DNA of 64,000 nucleotides from Rhinopomastus cyanomelas (GCA_013400115.1 VXBP01003842.1:248001-312000), one strand, 5' to 3'; shown: positions 42,486 through 53,605, counted from the stretch's first letter. A program made the numbers and translations. Notes: generated from the sequence alone by a model not told the origin.

Positions 42486-42773
42486 CACAACTCATCACTG
42501 GGTGGTGGTCACAACTGATCACTGGGTGGTGGTCACAACTCATGACTGAGTGGTGGTCACAACTGATCAATAGGTGGTGGTCACAACTCACGACTGGGTG
42601 GTGGTCACAACTGATCAATAGGTGGTGGTCACAACTGATCACTGGGTGGTGGTCACAACTCATGACTGAGTGGTGGTCACAACTGATCAATAGGTGGTGG
42701 TCACAACTGATCACTGGGTGGTGGTCACAACTGGTCACTGGGTGGTGGTCACAACTCATGACTGGGTGGTGGT
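42486..42773 (+). repeat. Minisatellite, 24-bp unit, exactly 12 copies
   Basis: The unit is CACAACTGATCACTGGGTGG plus TGGT. The CACAACT start and GGTGGTGGT end are invariant, and variation lies at the centre (TGATCACTG, CATGACTGA, TGATCAATA). Units 2-3-4 recur in the same order as units 7-8-9, showing a 72-bp higher-order event. Minus-strand frames read SCDHHPVI-type octapeptides, without a known domain. Confidence 0.97.
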
Positions 42774-42800
42774 ACCAAAATCACTCCTGTTTCCTGCAAA

Positions 42801-42942
42801 GAATCACAGAGCATTAGGGATTGAAAGGAACCTTGAAAGACCATCCAGTCCAATCCCCCCACCACAGCAGGATCCCCTAGATCCAGTCACACAGGAGCAC
42901 ATCCAGGTGGGATTTAAATATCTGCAGAGAAGGAGACTCAAC
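42801..42942 (-). mobile_element. CR1 group A 3' copy
   Basis: AGAATCACAGAGCATTAGGG, one module, GTCACACAGGAGCACATCC to GAGAAGGAGACTC. It begins 27 bp after the minisatellite. Confidence 0.94.
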
Positions 42943-44273
42943 ACAACTGAAGTAGTGGACAGGGCAGAGCGTGGGTCACGTCTCTTCACCGGGACCAGGA
43001 ACACAGCGTTTTCACGACCACCTTCCCCTGGCCTTTGAATCCTTTCACAGCTCTTTGAATTCTTTAATTCAATTCCCTTAACTTCGAGGGTTTATTTAAG
43101 CTTCTCCCACGTGCTCGCGGTGTTTCAGCCTCGGCCTCCTTTTGTTGGCTCAGAACTGAAGATCTATCCTGCGGCCTCTGAGCCTCTAATGGATTTTCTG
43201 GTCAAACACGAGTGAATGGGTAATTCAGCCAGAAGGTTTTTCACAGCAGCGCAGCCCCTTACAATAGATTAAAAGCCGTTGCTTGTACTAATGCAGGGTC
43301 CTTTCTGGACCTAGTGCTTCGGAGAAGTTCAGTGGAGTCAGGCTTCAGCCTTTATTCCTTCCTTTTATCCTGAGGAGATGTTTTGCAAATTCACTCAGAC
43401 TCCAGGCTCTTTGTTTTATTTTCTAGCAAGCTGCAGCTCGGAGCCAGAGCGGCTGGCAGGCAGGACACAACCACCCTCGGTCCTGTTCTCCGCGTCCACC
43501 ATCTCCACAAGGACAACCCCAGCCCTATTATCATAATCAATCGCTCACGACAACCCTCAAAGGCTGCCCTGATGTTTGTCACCTTCCTGAAAACACCCGG
43601 AGTGGGCAACAGCCGCGGATGAAGGATGAAGAGTGAGACCATCCTTGGCTTCCCCACAGCTCGGCCTTTCAGCATCAATCAGCATCACTTCCTTGGTTTG
43701 TCAGATCAAGGCCACAAGCCCATCAGATATTCAGCATCCCGCTTCCCTCTGCCAAGCCTCTGGACCAGTCCCTCCAGTGAGGGGGTGAAGCTGTCTCCTG
43801 TGCAGCAGCCAGTGGGTGCATCTGCCTCCCGTGGAGAAAGGACTGGTGGCAGAGGAGGTTCCTGAACGTTTGCAAGCCAAGGCTCTCCACAAAAGACCTC
43901 TCCTCCTGCATTTCCCAACAGAAATGACTACAGAGCCACCCACGGGGAGGTTTGTCAGGGCTGATTTAGCTGACAGCATTTTGCATTTGGCTTGCAGAAC
44001 ATCTGAACATGCAGGAGAAGGCAGGGAGTCCATGGGATGGCTGCAGGCGCTTTAACTCTTCATCTTGCTCCCAGTTCAAATACCAGGGGGAAAAGATTTC
44101 ACCAGGACAGTGGGGGGACACAGCTTTTCACAGCTCTGAGCGTGACCGAGAGCAGCTCGGGGTGTGAGGCTGGACTGCACAACCTGCAGATCCCACCTGC
44201 GCTGCAGCCTGTCTCGTGGAGCTGGTTACTGATGGCTGACCTCAGAAATGGCCACCTCTTTGGTGCAAGGTTC
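42943..44273. other. Unique stretch, no gene recognised
   Basis: No CR1. 43040-43330 is AT-richer with motif-like sequence. No exon recognised. Confidence 0.45.
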
Positions 44274-44736
44274 ATGTTGTGCCCAGTTGTGGGCCCCTCA
44301 GTTCCAGGAGGGCACAGAGCTGCTGGAGGGAGTCCAGCACAGAGACACAAAGAAGAGTGGAACATCTTCCTGATGAGGAATGGCTGAGGGAGCTGGGAGA
44401 AGACGGTGACCTCATTAATGTTGATCAGTATGGGAAGGGTGGGTGTCAGGAGGATGGAGCCAGGCTCTGCTCAGGGGCATCTAGTGACAGGACAAGGGGC
44501 AGTGGGTGTGAGCTGGAGCAGAGGAGGTTCCACATCAGTCTGAGGAAGCAGTGAGGCTGACGGAACCCTGGAAGGGGCTGCCCAGGGAGGTTGTGCAGTC
44601 TCCTGCTCTGGAGACATTCAAACCCCACCTGAATGTTCCTGTGTGACCTGATCTAGGGGATCCTACTGTGGCAGGGGGTGGGACTGGGTGATCTTTCGAG
44701 GTCCCTTCCCAACCCTTCACATTCTGTGATTCATTG
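44274..44736 (+). mobile_element. CR1 group A with small internal deletions
   Basis: TGTGCCCAGTTGTGGGCCCC, GAGCTGCTGGAGGGAGTCC, the body (ORF2 joints at about 44390 and 44545 shortened) and one module, ending CATTCTGTGATTC. Confidence 0.93.
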
Positions 44737-44851
44737 AAACTCTCAGACCCTACTGATTTGGACTGAATCCTTACAAAGGAAAAGAACTTCTGCATTCCTG
44801 GAGACACACAGCTTCTCAGAGGAACTGATGATGGGAGCAACTTGCATCTTA

Positions 44852-44921
44852 CAGAATCACAGAACATTAGGGGTTAGAAGGGAACTCAAGGACCATCTAG
44901 TCCAGTCCCCCCAGTTAGAAA
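44852..44921 (-). mobile_element. CR1 group A 3' terminal fragment
   Basis: TTACAGAATCACAGAACATT to CTAGTCCAGTCCCCCC; half a module only. Confidence 0.88.
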
Positions 44922-45685
44922 GTAGAGCTAAGCTGGCCTTGGTGGGACAGGAACAGCAGAGCAGCAGCAGTGGTCAATCAGGAGTGAAGGAGTTAAAGTT
45001 GTTCCTTTCCAGGGAAGAGAACCAGCCTGTCAACACTCCTTTCCCCAGCCAGCTGACAAAATAAGTGCTGAGCTGACAGGCAGCAGATGCCTGGCATGCA
45101 GTTACCTGTCTGCCACACAAAGCAAAGGTTGCAGCAGACCTGGAGCTATGGGATGGCAGAACAGCACCTGCTCCTGTCCCTGCACAGCAGGAAGACTCTT
45201 CATGTCAGCAAACTGCGGGCGAAGGGACAGCAGAGCCCTACAAACACACCCTGGAGACACAAACCAACCAGTCTTCCCTAAAAACCCCAGTGGTTAGGGA
45301 GCAGTGATGACACGAACACCTCTGACTTCCCCAGTCCAGGGCTTGGGGATGCTGGATGTCAGTGCATTAAGCCCTTCGGACTGGGATTGGCTGAAGAAAC
45401 CAGTTTGGGCGCCGGTGCTCGATGGTAGCTTTCAGCGCTGCCTCTGACTGTCCATAGGAAAGGTTTAAACTCCCTCTTGTGGGTGATTTGGTTTGTCACA
45501 GGCTGCACCAGAGTCCACGACAAATCCATCTCTTAGTCCCCAGTTTCCCCCTACTGTGTCCCCCGACCTTTCCAAAACAGGCTGTGTGATCTCTGTCCTT
45601 GGAGGGTTTTGATACCAGACAAGGTAGAGCCCTGGGCAACCTAATCTGACCATAGGGCTGATGCTGCTTTCAAGTGGCGGTTGGA
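44922..45685. other. Unique stretch, no gene recognised
   Basis: No repeat or exon recognised. Confidence 0.5.
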
Positions 45686-46107
45686 CCACAGAATCACAGA
45701 ACATGCAGTCACACAGGGACATGGCCAGGGGGGTTTGAAACATCTCCAGAGAAGGAGACTCCACAGTCCCCCTGGGCAGCTCCTTCCAGGGCTCTGTCAC
45801 CCTCACTGGGAACAAGGTCCTTTTCACACTGATGTGGAACCTCCTCTGTTCCAGCTCACACCCGCTGCCCCTTGTCCTGTCACTGGGTGCCCAGAGCAGA
45901 GCCTGGCTCCATCCTCCTGACACCCACCCTTCACATATTGCTCAACACCCATGGGGTCACCCCTCAGGCTCCTTTTCTCCCAGCTCAAGAGCCCCAGCTC
46001 CCTCAGCCTTTCCTCAGCAGGGAGATGCTCCCCTCCCTCCATCATCCCTGTGGCTCTGTGCTGGGCTCTCTCCAGCAGCTCTGTGTCCATCTGGAGCTGA
46101 GGGGATC
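45686..46107 (-). mobile_element. CR1 group A lacking the 3' module
   Basis: The octamer end CACAGAATCACAGAACAT is joined at 45704/45705 directly to GCAGTCACACAGGGAC, the first part of the body. The whole module of about 75 bp is missing. The rest runs normally to CATCTGGAGCTGAGGGG. Confidence 0.94.
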
Positions 46108-46111
46108 AGAG

Positions 46112-46164
46112 ACCTTTCAAGGTTCCCCCCAACCTACGTGGTATCTGATGATGTTATGATCCTA
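46112..46164 (+). mobile_element. CR1 3' terminal fragment, plus strand
   Basis: ACCTTTCAAGGTTCCCCCC then ATGATGTTATGATCC: a short plus-strand end abutting the 5' side of the preceding minus-strand copy. Confidence 0.72.
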
Positions 46165-47299
46165 CACACACTAAGAGGAGCAAACATTCTAAGGAGACCC
46201 AAGCAATTGCTACAGGAGACAAAGCAGTGAGGAAACACATCAGGAACTTCATGCTACTGGGTCCTTCATTAGATCCAAACACGGTTGACTTGATCATCTG
46301 CAGCTGAAGATGGCAACATGGAAATGCACTTCCCTGTGCTAATTCCTAGAGCAGATAAAGAGAGGCTAAGGAGGAAGTAAATAGAAGCACAGGGTTGAAA
46401 CACACTGGCAACAGCATCTTATCTCAAGAGCCTCTTCTTCCCTTTGTACCCCGGAGTAACCACAACCCATAAATCAGGCGCTTGCTCTGCTAAGTTACTC
46501 TGGATCCACCACAGCCCAATTCCTAAGGCTCAAACAGGAGCCTGGTCCTCAGCATCAATATTTACTCTCTAAAAATAAATAAAACACTACATATGGATGT
46601 GAAACATGGAGCACAAGTCTCCAAGCACTTCAGAAAGTCAGCAGAGCACCACAGAACCCTCCGAGGTTACAACTGTTTGCTTAGAGATAGGAGACACAAG
46701 GCAAGCGCCGTGCGTCTCCCGCTTTGGTGTTGAGCTCAAACCCTCTCATCAAAGTTCAGCCCAGCTGCTCTGGGTGCAAGACAATGAAGGATTTATGAGC
46801 TGGCAGAGGTGGATAGGGGAGGCACAGAGGCAAAGCAGAAATTAGCACTCAGGAAATGTTCGCATTCAAAGCTCGAATATGGGGGTGAAGGCAAGGAATA
46901 AAAGGAGCGCTCGAGTTATTCCTCACAATGAAGCTTTATAGCTCCATAAACAAGACACCAAGGCCAAGGCAGTGAAAATGTTATCACAGCACAGCTATCC
47001 CCCTCCACAGCAGACATCTTTAACAGCAGCCAGCGGCTTGTCCTTGAATTAATATCTTTAACAGCCCAGCAGTCAGTTCAGCTGTGGGCAGAGGACACCC
47101 AGAGCAGGGGTATAAATCCTGCAGTGTGAATAAAAAGAAGAGGAGACACCCAGACCGCTCTGGGTAGGACCCATTCACAAATCAATGCAGCCCTCGTCCT
47201 CTCAAGCCAGGCAGGATAACGTGGAGGGAGGGTCTTCTCTTGGCAAATCTGGACTCGGCAGGTGGTGCAGCCTGGGCAGTCCCACCCAGCCAAAGCAGG
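46165..47299. other. Unique stretch, no gene recognised
   Basis: AT-rich at 46550-46600 and 46900-47060. No CR1 and no exon recognised. Confidence 0.45.
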
Positions 47300-47785
47300 A
47301 CAAGGGAGACATGGAGGAGCTGGAGTGGGTGCAGAGGAGGGCAATGAAGGTGGGGAAGGTCCTGGGGAATCAATGTGATGAGGAGAGAAGGAGAGAGTTG
47401 GGGCTGGTTAGTTGGAGGAAGAGGAGGCTGAGGGGAGACCTCATTGCTCTCTACAGCTACCTGAAAGGACATTGTAGAGATGTTGGTGCTGGGCTCTTCT
47501 CACAGGTTATCAGTGACAGAAGCAGAGGGAAGGGCTTCAGGCTCCACCAGGGGAGGGTTAGACTGGGCATCAGGAAGAAATTCTCCATGGAGAGAGTGGT
47601 CAGGCACTGGAATGGGCTGCCCAGGCTGGTGGTTGAGTCCCCATCCCTGGGGGTGTTTAAAAGTCACTTAGGTGTGGTGTTGGGGGATCTGGTTTAGGGG
47701 TGACCTTGTAGAGTAGGGTTGGTCATTGGACTCAATGATCCCAAGGGGTCTTTTCCAACCTGAATGATTCTATGACTCTGTGATG
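47300..47785 (+). mobile_element. CR1 group C, 5'-truncated
   Basis: GCAGGACAAGGGAGACATGG to GAATGATTCTATGACTCTG; the longest group C copy here with a clean octamer end. Confidence 0.95.
47311..47697 (+). pseudogene. CR1 group C ORF2 C-terminal remnant
   Basis: An uninterrupted frame of 128 residues from an ATG (not a native start) to the natural ORF2 stop. Motifs are [19 protein letters not shown], then [37 protein letters not shown] and VVLGDLV. The enzymatic domains are absent. The intact tail suggests a fairly recent insertion. Confidence 0.87.
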
Positions 47786-48767
47786 AGCAGGGGATCCTAA
47801 TATCTCCCTATCCCCATCCAGGGTTCATCCCAGCAGCCAGCCTTCAGTAGAAGTGTTAGAAGAGCACCGACTGCACCAGCCTGCTCACACGAGAGTAGGA
47901 AGCCCTTCCTGAGAAGACAACGGTGCGACCTCCTGGGACACACAACGCACCTAGCCTTCACCGCCGCGGATCCCAGGGCACTGAGGCCACGTTTGACAAG
48001 GAATGCTGAACCCAAACACACTGCCAGACACCACACAGGCAGCTGATGAGTTCTGACAAGTAGGGACTCGCCAGCAGCAGCCAGGGAACGACCCTCCTTC
48101 CCATGAAACCTCTGGCAGCCCGTCTCTGTGGAGTTCCAGCACATCCAGAGGCTCTTTCCCCAGCTCCTGCTCTTGGCAGCCTTCTCGCTGGTAGCTGAGA
48201 CAGCACTGACCTCCACAGGGCTCCTCAGCCCAGCAGGAGGCACAGAAACATCAGCCTCTGTCAGAGAGTTCTCCTTTCACGACCAAACCATTCCCAGCTG
48301 CGGCTGCAGAACGTGAGCGACACGCAGCCACCTCAGTTCCACCCGTCCTGGATCCCAGGACACTGTTAAAGGAGCTCAGGTGCAAGAGCAGATCACCAGC
48401 TCTGCTTGGCTGGTGCAGTAATTACAGCTCTGATCTTCACACCGGGCTCTGAATTCATTCAAAGAGCCCTTGGCTTGAGCCCGACTGAAAAGGCAGGTTG
48501 ATGCTTTGGTATTTGAGAGCAGCCAGCGACTGGAGGATACGATGAGCAAGACGGGGCCTGACACAAAGCTCTGCCTGTCAGGGTTGACATTTCATGTCTG
48601 TATTTATATCAGTCTCGAGGAGCTGGAGTTTGCTGACAGCAAATCACAGCCCTTAAAGCAGGATAGAACCTGCTGGAGATGTCTGGCTCAGTTTCATTGA
48701 GCTGTATTTATCGTTGGCATCACCCAGCCTATGGGAATGGATGTTTTGGACTTCTCTGGCATCCTGG
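47786..48767. other. Unique stretch, no gene recognised
   Basis: A GTG-initiated frame at 48128-48316 reads like a signal peptide, but no ATG or splice context supports it. No repeat recognised. Confidence 0.45.
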
Positions 48768-49300
48768 AGTCACTGAATCCCAGGATGATTGAGGCTGGAG
48801 AAGCCCTCTGAGCTCAGCCAGCCCAGACCAGCACCTAACATCACCCCAGTGGCCACACCAGGGCACTCAGGGCCACGGCCAGGTTGTCCTTCAACACCTC
48901 CAGGGATGGGGACTCCCCCACTGCCCTGGGCAGCCCATTCCAGGCTCTGACCTCATTTTCCATGAGGAAGGGCTTCCTAACATTCAAGTCACCCTGCCCT
49001 GGCAGCTCCAAGCTCCTTGTGGTGGTGCTGGTTGCCTGGGAGAAGAGCCTGACCCCCACCTGACTACAACCTCCCTTCAGGGAGTTGGAGAGAGGGAGAA
49101 GGTCTCCCCTGAGTCCCCTCTTCTCCAGGCTAAACACCCCCAGCTTCTTCTCATCAGCCTTTCCCTTCAGTCCCTTCCCCTGCCTCATTGCTTCTCTGGA
49201 CCTGCTCCAGCCTCTCAATTTCTTTCTTGAAGTGAGGGGCCCAGAACTGCCCCCAGTCACCCAGGGTGGACACAGCCCAGTGCTCAGGAAGCCCCAGCTC
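48768..49300 (-). mobile_element. CR1 group D, long copy
   Basis: GTCACTGAATCCCAGGATGAT, GAGCTCAGCCAGCCC, CACTGCCCTGGGCAGCCC, GGAGTTGGAGAGAGGGAG, then the upstream ORF2 part TTCTTGAAGTGAGGGGCCC. Confidence 0.94.
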
Positions 49301-49377
49301 ACAGTCTGTTGTGGCATCAAGATACCAGCAGTGCCACAGCAGAATGATGGTGTGGGAAGCAGCTGCCACATCTGCAC
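48841..49377 (-). pseudogene. CR1 group D ORF2 C-terminal remnant
   Basis: Open for 178 codons, but CR1-like only after about residue 40. Motifs are KLGVFSLEKRGLRGDLL, VGVRLFSQATS, VRAWNGLPRAVGESPSLEV and ALSALVWPLG. Its N-terminal portion runs out of CR1 similarity at the 5' truncation. Confidence 0.82.
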
Positions 49378-49599
49378 AGCAAACCCCCTTCAAGATTGCT
49401 GAGTGCTGGAAGCTGCTGACTGACATCTGTCTGGAAGGACAGAGGCTCCACCAGGTGAGGAGTTTCTCTTCTGGCTTCTGTCCATGGCAAGGAAATGAGT
49501 TAATGTGTCACTGTGCTTAAGCTAAGAAGCAGTTTGAGACACTCTGGGACAAGGGGATGCAGAGGTAACACAAGGATGACAAATCCACAGGGAATCCGA
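49301..49599. other. Unique stretch
   Basis: No feature recognised. Confidence 0.5.
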
Positions 49600-49787
49600 G
49601 GGTGGGGGACCCCTGGAACAGGCTGCCCAGAGAGGCTGGGGAGGCCCCATCCCTGGAGCCATTCAAGGTCAGGCTGGCTGGGGCTCTGGGCAACCTGGTC
49701 TGGTGAGCGAAGGCCCCTTGTAGGAGGGTTGGACTAGATGACCTTTGGAGGTGCCTTCCAACCCACTATGTTCTATGATTTTATGAC
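49600..49787 (+). mobile_element. Old CR1 3' copy (group G)
   Basis: GGAACAGGCTGCCCAGAGAG, CCCCATCCCTGGAGCC, GGAGGGTTGGACTAGATGACC, ending ATGTTCTATGATTTTATGAC. Confidence 0.88.
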
Positions 49788-50421
49788 AATGTGCTGGCAG
49801 CAGGGAGCCTCTGACCACACTGGCATCCTGGTGGGTCAGAATGTGCCTGGAGATGAGGTGATGGGAGGAGACTTTGCCTGAAAACCTTGGGCAAGAGTTG
49901 TTCCACATGGAACTGAGCCTCCTCCACTAAAGCAGAGCAGTGCTGGCACAGAGCTGGGCCAAGAAGACACGAGACTGCAGAGGCTCCAAACATCTTAAAG
50001 TTCTTTTCCAACCCAATTGATTCCATGAGCTCCACATCAACAGCAGCTCAGGTGAGAAACTGAAGTCCTCCTCCTTTATAAACAGGAGGTGATTAAACCC
50101 CCAGAGAAGTGAATCCCTCATGAGCAAAAAGAGGACCTGTTCAGGCTGTGGACTCTGCCAACCCTGAGAAAATTGCCTAGAGTCCAGGGGAGAAGACCTG
50201 ATGCTGGGATGGATGTGCTGCCTCATTAGACACTTCCAGCTACCAGAGGGGAGCTGACATTCGGCTCATTGCAGAACTTTCCCACAATAAAGGCAAAAGC
50301 AAAAGGACACAGACTGAAACTGGGAGAAAGAGATCATAAAGTAATTTATACCGAAGGGCACGGCTCACCCTCTACCCTCCTCATTCTCCCAGGGTGAATT
50401 TCACTGTGTTACTTCAGTAAG
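49788..50421. other. Unique stretch, no gene recognised
   Basis: A faint plus-strand CR1-end resemblance lies at about 49990-50030 (AAAGTTCTTTTCCAACCC then ATTGATTCCATGAG). Nothing else recognised. Confidence 0.45.
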
Positions 50422-51112
50422 TGGCCAAGAAGGCTAATGGCATCCTGGAGTGGATCAGAAGGGGGATGGTTAATAGATGGAGAGAGGTTTTTCTCCCACT
50501 CTGCTCTGCCCTGCTGAGACCACAGCTGGAACGTCGTGTCCAGCTCTGAGCCCCTCAGTTCCAGAAGGACACAGAGCTGCTGGAGAGAGCCCAGCGCAGA
50601 GCCACAGAGATAATGGAGGGAGGGGAGCATCTCCCTGCTGAGGAAAGGCTGAGGGAGCTGGGGCTCTGGAGCTGGGAGAAGAGGAGCCTGAGGGGTGACC
50701 CCATGGATGTTGATCAATGTGTGAAGGGTGGGTGTCAGGAGGATGGAGCCAGGCTCTGCTCAGGGCACCCAGTGACAGGACAAGGGGCAGTGGGTGTGAG
50801 ATGGGACAGAGGATGTTCCACATCAATGTGAGAAGGACCTTCTTCCCAGTAAGGGTGATGGAGCCCTGGAAGGGGCTGCCAGAGGGGATGTGGAATCTCC
50901 TCTGGAGGCATTTCAAACCCCCCTGGCCATGTTCCTGTCCTACTGCATCTAGGGGATCCTGCTGTGGTGGGGGGATTGGACTGGGTGATCGTCAAGGTCC
51001 TTTCCAATCCCTGATGACTGGATCTAGGGGGGATCCTGCTGGGGCAGGAGGATTGGACTGGGTGATCTTTTGAGGTCCCTTCCAACCCCTGATGCTCTGT
51101 GATTCTGTGAGC
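50422..51112 (+). mobile_element. CR1 group A, long copy with two 3' modules
   Basis: GTGGCCAAGAAGGCTAATGGC, GAGACCACAGCTGGAACG, the body from TTGATCAATGTGTGAAGG, modules starting at 50942 and 51016, and the end CTCTGTGATTCTGTGAG. The second module has an extra GG (CTAGGGGGGATCC). Confidence 0.96.
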
Positions 51113-51916
51113 AGCTGGTGCTCAAGTAAACCGCACAAAGTCTTTCTGTCCTCTTTTGTTTCCTCTTCCGCCTGAAGAGGTGACAGCTGACGTGTGACCA
51201 GCAAAGCAATAAAATACCTGCTGCAAAATCTGACCTGGAACTCGGGCACCGTGCGCTGAGCTGGAGTGTGCTGGGGGAAAGAACCTCCTGAGGCCCTCTC
51301 AGAGCCTCTGCGTTATCACTAGCCGAGGCTCAGTGGCTGCAAGCCCATGTGGAATGCTTCTCATTTTGATGTTTCCCTGCAACAAGAGCAGACACAAATA
51401 TTAAACCCAACCCCCCCACTGACAGTGAGGCTCATTAGGTCCAGATCACCCTGAGAGAAAGACTCACATTTGGCTGTGATTTATGAAGGCAGAGAAGCCA
51501 GCGGAGCGCTCAGGCCTCTCCCCAGTCCTGTGACAGCTCAAACCATTTGCACAGGGACATTTAGAACCTGTTCTGAAACAACTAGTGTCTGCGTGCACGT
51601 CGTGTTTGCCAGGACAAACTACTGCAGTCAAGTCACAAAACCTGGGGAGCTGTGTTTTACACTGGGAACACTGGCACAACTTTAATTACCACAGCATAGC
51701 CAGAACCTCTGCGGACGCACCGCGCAGCCTCTCCCAGGGTATTTTAAACCGACAGGAAGCAGTCGGAGAAGAAATCCATGGAGCAAGAAACACAAACATA
51801 AATCCCTTCTAAATGCAAGATGACTGCTGCTGGGAGAGCTTGAAACCCATTAAGGCACAGTCCTGCAGCTGATGGGAAAGGCAGCGGGTGGTATGTCAGC
51901 CAGTGTCCTGCTCATT
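51113..51916. other. Unique stretch, no gene recognised
   Basis: No repeat or exon recognised; AT-richer at 51660-51860. Confidence 0.5.
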
Positions 51917-52262
51917 CACAGAGTCACTGACTCACAGAACATTAGGGGTTGGAAGGGACCTCGAAAGATCAGCCAGTCCAATCCCCCCAACACAGCAGGA
52001 TCCCCCAGATCCAGTCGCACAGGAATATGTCCAGGTGGGTTTTAAACACCTCCAGAGAAGGAGACTCCACAACCCCCCTGGGCAGCCCCTGCCAGGGCTC
52101 TGTCACCCTCACTGGGAAGAAGGTCCTTCTCACACTGATGTGGAACCTCCTCTGCTCCAGCTCACACCCGCTGGCCCTTGTCCTTATCACTGGGTGCCCC
52201 TGAGCAGAGCCTGGCTCCATCCTCCTCACACCTGCCTTTTCCATATTGATCAACATCCATGT
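51917..52262 (-). mobile_element. CR1 group A, 5'-truncated
   Basis: CACAGAGTCACTGACTCACAG, one module, GTCGCACAGGAATATGTCC, the body, to ATTGATCAACATCCATG. Confidence 0.95.
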
Positions 52263-52271
52263 TGATAAACT

Positions 52272-52352
52272 CTGAATCACAGAATCATTCAGGTTGGAAC
52301 AGACCCCTGAGTCGCACAGGAGCACATACAAACGGGTTTTAAACACCTCCAG
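52272..52352 (-). mobile_element. Hybrid CR1: group C 3' end on a group A body
   Basis: CTGAATCACAGAATCATTCAG and GTTGGAACAGACCCCTGA are a group C terminus. The next bases, GTCGCACAGGAGCACATAC to TTTAAACACCTCC, are a group A body. The join lies at the module boundary also used at 45704 and in the tandem arrays. Confidence 0.82.
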
Positions 52353-53121
52353 CAGCAGTGCTGAAACCAGATGATGCTGTTTTTATGCAGCCACCAACCT
52401 TCTCTCATGTTGCAAATGAAAAACCATCTCATTAAGTAAAATAATTAATCCTTAACCAACAAAACAAAAAGCATGCAGTTAAATAAGTTTCAAAAATGAT
52501 GCTGGGAGGTGGGGAAGGAATCATACAGCAATAAATATGTCTTAGAGCTTCGAAACAAAACCTCTAGAGCATCTTGGGGCTCCCTCACATTACTTTAGCT
52601 CTGACTAATAAGAACAGATGTCCTTGGTAGGAAGCTGGAGCAGTAGAAATAAAAGTGAACTGCTCCTCTTGCACGCCGAGGCAGAAACTGTTCTATTATC
52701 TGCTAATCAGCTGCTCAACAAACATCGGGAGAGGAGAACAATAAAAGCCATTGACTACAGAGCTGCCTTGACAGCTCCAGAGAAACCTGAGCACCAGCTT
52801 CTAGCGGCGCTTTATGAGGGAGATTAAATAGAGCCCCTTCGTCTCACAAAAAGTTTATCAAACTATCTAGTCACTTAAACAGAGGCACCAGATTTATCTA
52901 ACCTTGTAGCCAGCCAGACCTTGCCATCCCAGTTCTGCAGCCAGGGGCCATTGTGGCTTCATTCTTTCTATTTTCTGTCTAAGGGATGGTAGTGCTGCCC
53001 CTGTGGGGTGGACATTTGGTTCTAACTCTCCTGCTCTGTTCTAGCTTCAGAATTACTGCCTCAGCTGAGCTCAGGCAGGACTTGAGGCTACCCACAGTGT
53101 GAGTGTGGATACGGCTCTTCA
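52353..53121. other. Unique AT-rich stretch, conserved-element-like
   Basis: 52400-52900 is AT-rich (AATAATTAATCC, AGCAATAAATATG, CTGCTAATCAGCTGCTC). An ATG-initiated frame of 69 codons at 52618-52827 shows no recognisable domain. A conserved non-coding element is more likely than a gene. Confidence 0.4.
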
Positions 53122-53603
53122 CACAGAATCACAGAGCATCAGGAGCTGGAATGGGCCTCCAATGATCATCCAGTCCAATCCCCCCAACACAGCAGGATCA
53201 CCTAGATCAAGTCACAAGGGAACATGGTCAAGTGAGTTTTAAATGTCTCCAGAGAAAGACTCCACAACCCCTCTGGGCAGCCCCTGCCAGGGCTCTGTCA
53301 CCCTCATCATGAAGAAGGTCCTTCTCACATTGATGTGGAGGAGCTGTTCCAGCTCACACCCACTGCCCCTTGTCCTGTCACTGGGTGCCCTGAGCAGAGC
53401 CTGGCTCCATCCTCCTGACACCCACCCTTCACACATTGATCAACATCCATGGGGTTACTCCTCAGGCTCCTTTTCTCCAAGCTCAAGAGCCCCAGCTCCC
53501 TCAGCCTTTCCTCAGCAGGGAGATGCTCCCCTCCCTTCATCATCTCTGTGGCTCTGTGCTGGGCTCTCCAGCAGCTCTGTGTCCTTCTGGAGCTGAGATT
53601 TCA
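53122..53603 (-). mobile_element. CR1 group A, long copy
   Basis: ACAGAATCACAGAGCATCAGG, one module, the body with a small deletion near 53338, then ORF2 sequence to CTGTGTCCTTCTGGAGCTG. Confidence 0.95.
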
Positions 53604-53605
53604 CA

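Noticed and set aside
42486..42773. Zinc-finger-like or histidine-rich repeat protein on the minus strand (SCDHHPVI repeats)
   Set aside because: Cys and His occur in each 8-residue repeat, but spacing does not match any zinc-finger class. The frame follows from the 24-bp minisatellite.
47311..47697. Host gene with an intact 128-residue frame
   Set aside because: The protein is the CR1 ORF2 tail and the DNA around it is a CR1 with octamer end. It is a truncated retroposon, not a host gene.
48128..48316. Small secreted-protein-like frame (hydrophobic stretch LLLLAAFSLV)
   Set aside because: It starts with GTG, not ATG. It has no donor or acceptor context and no recognised family.
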